Assembly: GCF_028692895.1 (NCBI RefSeq) | Contig: NZ_JAQUWN010000003.1 | Coordinates: 13,434-77,433, forward strand | Reading direction: 5' to 3' | Source of the DNA: Pseudodesulfovibrio sp. | GTDB lineage: Bacteria > Desulfobacterota > Desulfovibrionia > Desulfovibrionales > Desulfovibrionaceae | DNA length: 64,000 nucleotides | Notes under the pieces: generated by a model | What the model was told of the DNA's origin: nothing | The model's input: the letters and a program-made list of their open reading frames with translations, nothing else | Databases searched by the model: none | Position numbers and translations under genes: made by a program | Shown: positions 62,584 through 64,000 of the stretch, one piece after another | How the letters are laid out: each line of letters begins with the position of its first letter | Position numbering within the stretch: position 1 is the stretch's first letter

Positions 62584-62615
62584 GCCGCCTTCCCCCGCCC
62601 GGCGACGGGCTGCGT

Positions 62616-62631
62616 GCGACATCCATGTCGT
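62616..62631. promoter_or_regulatory. Enhancer site 1, GCGAC-N6-GTCGT
   Basis: Inverted repeat, one base off the perfect pattern. The three copies upstream of 62785 start at 62616, 62635 and 62703. Confidence 0.65.
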
Positions 62632-62634
62632 ATG

Positions 62635-62650
62635 GCGACATCGGCGTCGC
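62635..62650. promoter_or_regulatory. Enhancer site 2, GCGAC-N6-GTCGC
   Basis: Perfect inverted repeat, 19 bp (about two helical turns) from site 1. Combined with site 1 it also makes a longer GTGCGAC / GTCGCAC pair. Confidence 0.65.
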
Positions 62651-62697
62651 ACACCGCCAATTCCCCTCCAGCCAACGTTTTCGGCCGCAATCGAGGC

Positions 62698-62723
62698 GGG
62701 GCGCGACACCAGCGTCGCGCCCC
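62698..62723. promoter_or_regulatory. Enhancer site 3 inside a 10-bp hairpin
   Basis: GGGGCGCGAC (62698-62707) and GTCGCGCCCC (62714-62723), containing GCGAC-N6-GTCGC at 62703-62718. It could also serve as the transcript end of the activator gene, but no T-run follows. Confidence 0.6.
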
Positions 62724-62784
62724 GTCAGTCTCCAATGCGGCGGCGTTTCTCTAATTATCATTAAATTATAGCATGTTAACGCTA

Positions 62785-62799
62785 TGGCACACCCTGTGC
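62785..62799 (+). promoter_or_regulatory. Sigma-54 promoter of the second EamA gene
   Basis: TGGCAC-ACCCT-GTGC, GG (62786) and GC (62798) exactly 10 bp apart. Only the first base of the -12 box differs from consensus. It is preceded by an A+T-rich stretch with the palindrome TAGC-N8-GCTA. Confidence 0.75.
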
Positions 62800-62957
62800 T
62801 TCAGGGAGAACCAGTTGTGCCACGAGGCCGGGCGCGCGGCGTCGCCGCCCGCATCGGCCGAGTCTTTGGGAACCGGGGGGCGGTCCATCAGCTTCCTCCG
62901 AGACCTCGCGCACGGGATTCGCCGACCAGGCTCGGCCTGCAACCTCCTTACCCGTCA

Positions 62958-63127
62958 GCCTCCGGCTCCGGAGGCGATTGGTCGGCAAGCCCTCCCCCGC
63001 GCAGCCCCCCCTCCCAAAGGCCGTCCGTCTCGACGACACTTCCGGACCGACGTCCTTCGCCCGGAAAAGCTGCGTCCAGCCTTTTCCGGAGGAAGGTTGG
63101 CCTGTACGGGCTCCCGCCCGGCAGGCC
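62958..63127 (+). other. Structured 5' leader with three hairpins
   Basis: GCCTCCGG/CCGGAGGC (62958-62975), CCGGAAAAGCTG with CAGC-CTTTTCCGG (63061-63089, one bulge) and GGCCTG/CAGGCC with an inner CGGG/CCCG (63097-63125). The last hairpin ends about 12 bases before the AAGGAG ribosome binding site. No known riboswitch class could be matched by eye. Confidence 0.5.
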
Positions 63128-63150
63128 CATATTTCAAGGAGATCAGCACC

Positions 63151-64000
63151 ATGACCTTTCGCCGTTTTTCCGTGACCCAGGGGGCGGGGTACCTCTTCAT
63201 CATCCTGGGCATCCTGTTCTGGAGCGGCAATTTCGTGGCCGCGCGCGGGCTGGCCCACGCCATGGCTCCGGCCACCATCAATCTGCTGCGGTGGGTGCTG
63301 GCCACGCTGATCTTCCTGCCCTTCGGCTGGCGGGCGCTGTGGCGCGAGCGGGCGGCCGTGCTACGCCACTGGAAGGTCCTGACCCTGCTCGCCCTGACCG
63401 GCATCTCCCTCTACGACACGGTCGTCTTCCTGGCCGGGCACACCACGGACACGCTGAACATGTCCCTGATCGCGACCCTGTCGCCGCTCCTGACCGCTCT
63501 GGCGGCCCAGTTCCTCTACAAGGAGCGCATCGGCCGCTGCATGTATCTCGGCATCGCCGTGAGCAGCTTCGGCGTGACCTACCTTGTCACCGGCGGCGAG
63601 CTGGAACGGCTGTTGGCCCTGCGCTTCACCCCGGGGGATCTTCTCATCCTGTCCACGGCTTGCATGTCGGCGGTCTACAACACCGCCGTGAACAAGGTGG
63701 CGGGCAAGCTCAGCCAGACCACGCTCTTTCTCGCCATCAGCCTGCTGGGCACGCTCTGCCTGGTCCCGCTCTACCTGTGGGAGACGGGCGGCCGGTTCGT
63801 CCTGCCGCCGATCTCGGAGGACGTGGCGGTCTCCCTGGTCTATCTGGCGGTGTTCGCCTCGGTCCTCTGTTTCCTGTTCTGGAACGCCGCGGTGCAGATC
63901 CTCGGCGCTCCCAAGGCCATGCTGTTCTATTACACCCTGCCGCCGGTCAGCGCGCTCGTCGCCTGGCTCGTCATCGGCGAACCGGTCAACAGGACCCAGG
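63151..64000 (+). CDS. EamA/DMT family transporter, cut by the window end
   Basis: The frame starts MTFRRFSVTQGAGYLFIILG and stays open to the last base (283 codons visible of about 300). It has ten membrane helices in two EamA repeats; MSLIATLSPLLTALAAQFLYKERI and YYTLPPVSALVAWLVIGEPVN are typical helix-plus-E/R signatures. AAGGAG lies nine bases before the ATG. It is driven by its own sigma-54 promoter with a long structured leader, and shares the enhancer pattern with the BCCT operon, so it probably exports a compound from the same pathway. Confidence 0.9.
   Translation, partial: MTFRRFSVTQGAGYLFIILGILFWSGNFVAARGLAHAMAPATINLLRWVLATLIFLPFGWRALWRERAAVLRHWKVLTLLALTGISLYDTVVFLAGHTTDTLNMSLIATLSPLLTALAAQFLYKERIGRCMYLGIAVSSFGVTYLVTGGELERLLALRFTPGDLLILSTACMSAVYNTAVNKVAGKLSQTTLFLAISLLGTLCLVPLYLWETGGRFVLPPISEDVAVSLVYLAVFASVLCFLFWNAAVQILGAPKAMLFYYTLPPVSALVAWLVIGEPVNRTQ

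Larger units (their letters stand above)
62584..63150. other. 567-bp regulatory region and long leader
   Basis: No gene. It holds three GCGAC-N6-GTCGC sites (62616-62718), a sigma-54 promoter (62785-62799) and then about 340 bases of transcribed leader with at least three strong hairpins before the EamA gene. An open frame across the leader codes only for a Pro/Arg/Ser-rich low-complexity sequence and is rejected. Confidence 0.8.

Noticed and set aside
62815..63150. Open frame from a GTG in the leader of the last gene
   Set aside because: Pro/Arg/Ser-rich low complexity, no family resemblance, contains strong hairpins; better read as a leader.

Overview
The window is a G+C-rich (roughly two-thirds G+C), gene-dense bacterial chromosome segment that looks like a sulfate-reducing deltaproteobacterium of the Desulfovibrio / Pseudodesulfovibrio type. 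This is inferred from the mix of genes: a DASS-type anion (probably sulfate) permease with many two-component proteins, a CxxCH multihaem cytochrome, DsrE-family proteins, and several sigma-54 promoters with their enhancer-binding proteins. No rRNA, tRNA, CRISPR array or intact insertion sequence was seen.

Layout. 0.2-1.6 kb: a PA2779/PA2778-type pair (small membrane protein and lipoprotein cysteine peptidase). 1.6-5.5 kb, minus strand: a small membrane protein, riboflavin synthase, a periplasmic binding protein, RibD, dCMP deaminase and a zinc-ribbon protein. 5.7-25.6 kb: a signalling island. It holds a membrane-bound AAA+ regulator, two paralogous Cache-domain histidine kinases, a large unknown membrane protein, five response regulators that all lack DNA-binding domains, a DASS permease with an extra periplasmic domain, a YIP1 protein, a PPDK/PEP-synthase-like protein and two more kinases, one fused to a Rossmann-like domain. 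25.6-30.7 kb: a ZraP/ZraS/ZraR-like envelope-stress or metal-stress unit with a methionine-repeat sensor. 30.7-39.6 kb: housekeeping and metabolic genes (MBL hydrolase, HDOD protein, NifU-like protein, gltX, gamma-glutamyltransferase, tetrahaem cytochrome, ureidoglycine aminohydrolase, DHH-CBS phosphoesterase). 40.2-53.0 kb: a diguanylate cyclase response regulator, an RsbU/STAS/RsbW partner-switching module and, convergent to it, an exopolysaccharide synthase operon (TPR, TPR, TPR-porin, GT2 synthase, GH26 hydrolase, PilZ). 53.0-64.0 kb: a sigma-54 gene set (BCCT transporter, alkaline-phosphatase-superfamily enzyme, three DsrE/F/H-like proteins, an OsmC protein, a non-catalytic AP-like protein, EamA exporter, small winged-helix-like protein, PAS-AAA-FIS regulator) followed by a second EamA transporter cut by the window end.

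How the parts work together. Five sequences match the sigma-54 -24/-12 pattern with exact 10-bp GG-to-GC spacing (8286, 13392, 25768, 53598, 62785). The last two share a candidate enhancer, GCGAC-N6-GTCGC, in five near-identical copies. This suggests one regulon run by the PAS-AAA-FIS protein encoded between them. The 13.4-25.6 kb operon looks like a multi-kinase phosphorelay wired to an anion permease instead of to transcription factors. The 40-53 kb block joins c-di-GMP synthesis, c-di-GMP binding and partner switching next to a polysaccharide secretion machine. The two strongest candidates for an undescribed system are the GCGAC/GTCGC sigma-54 regulon and the receiver-only permease island.
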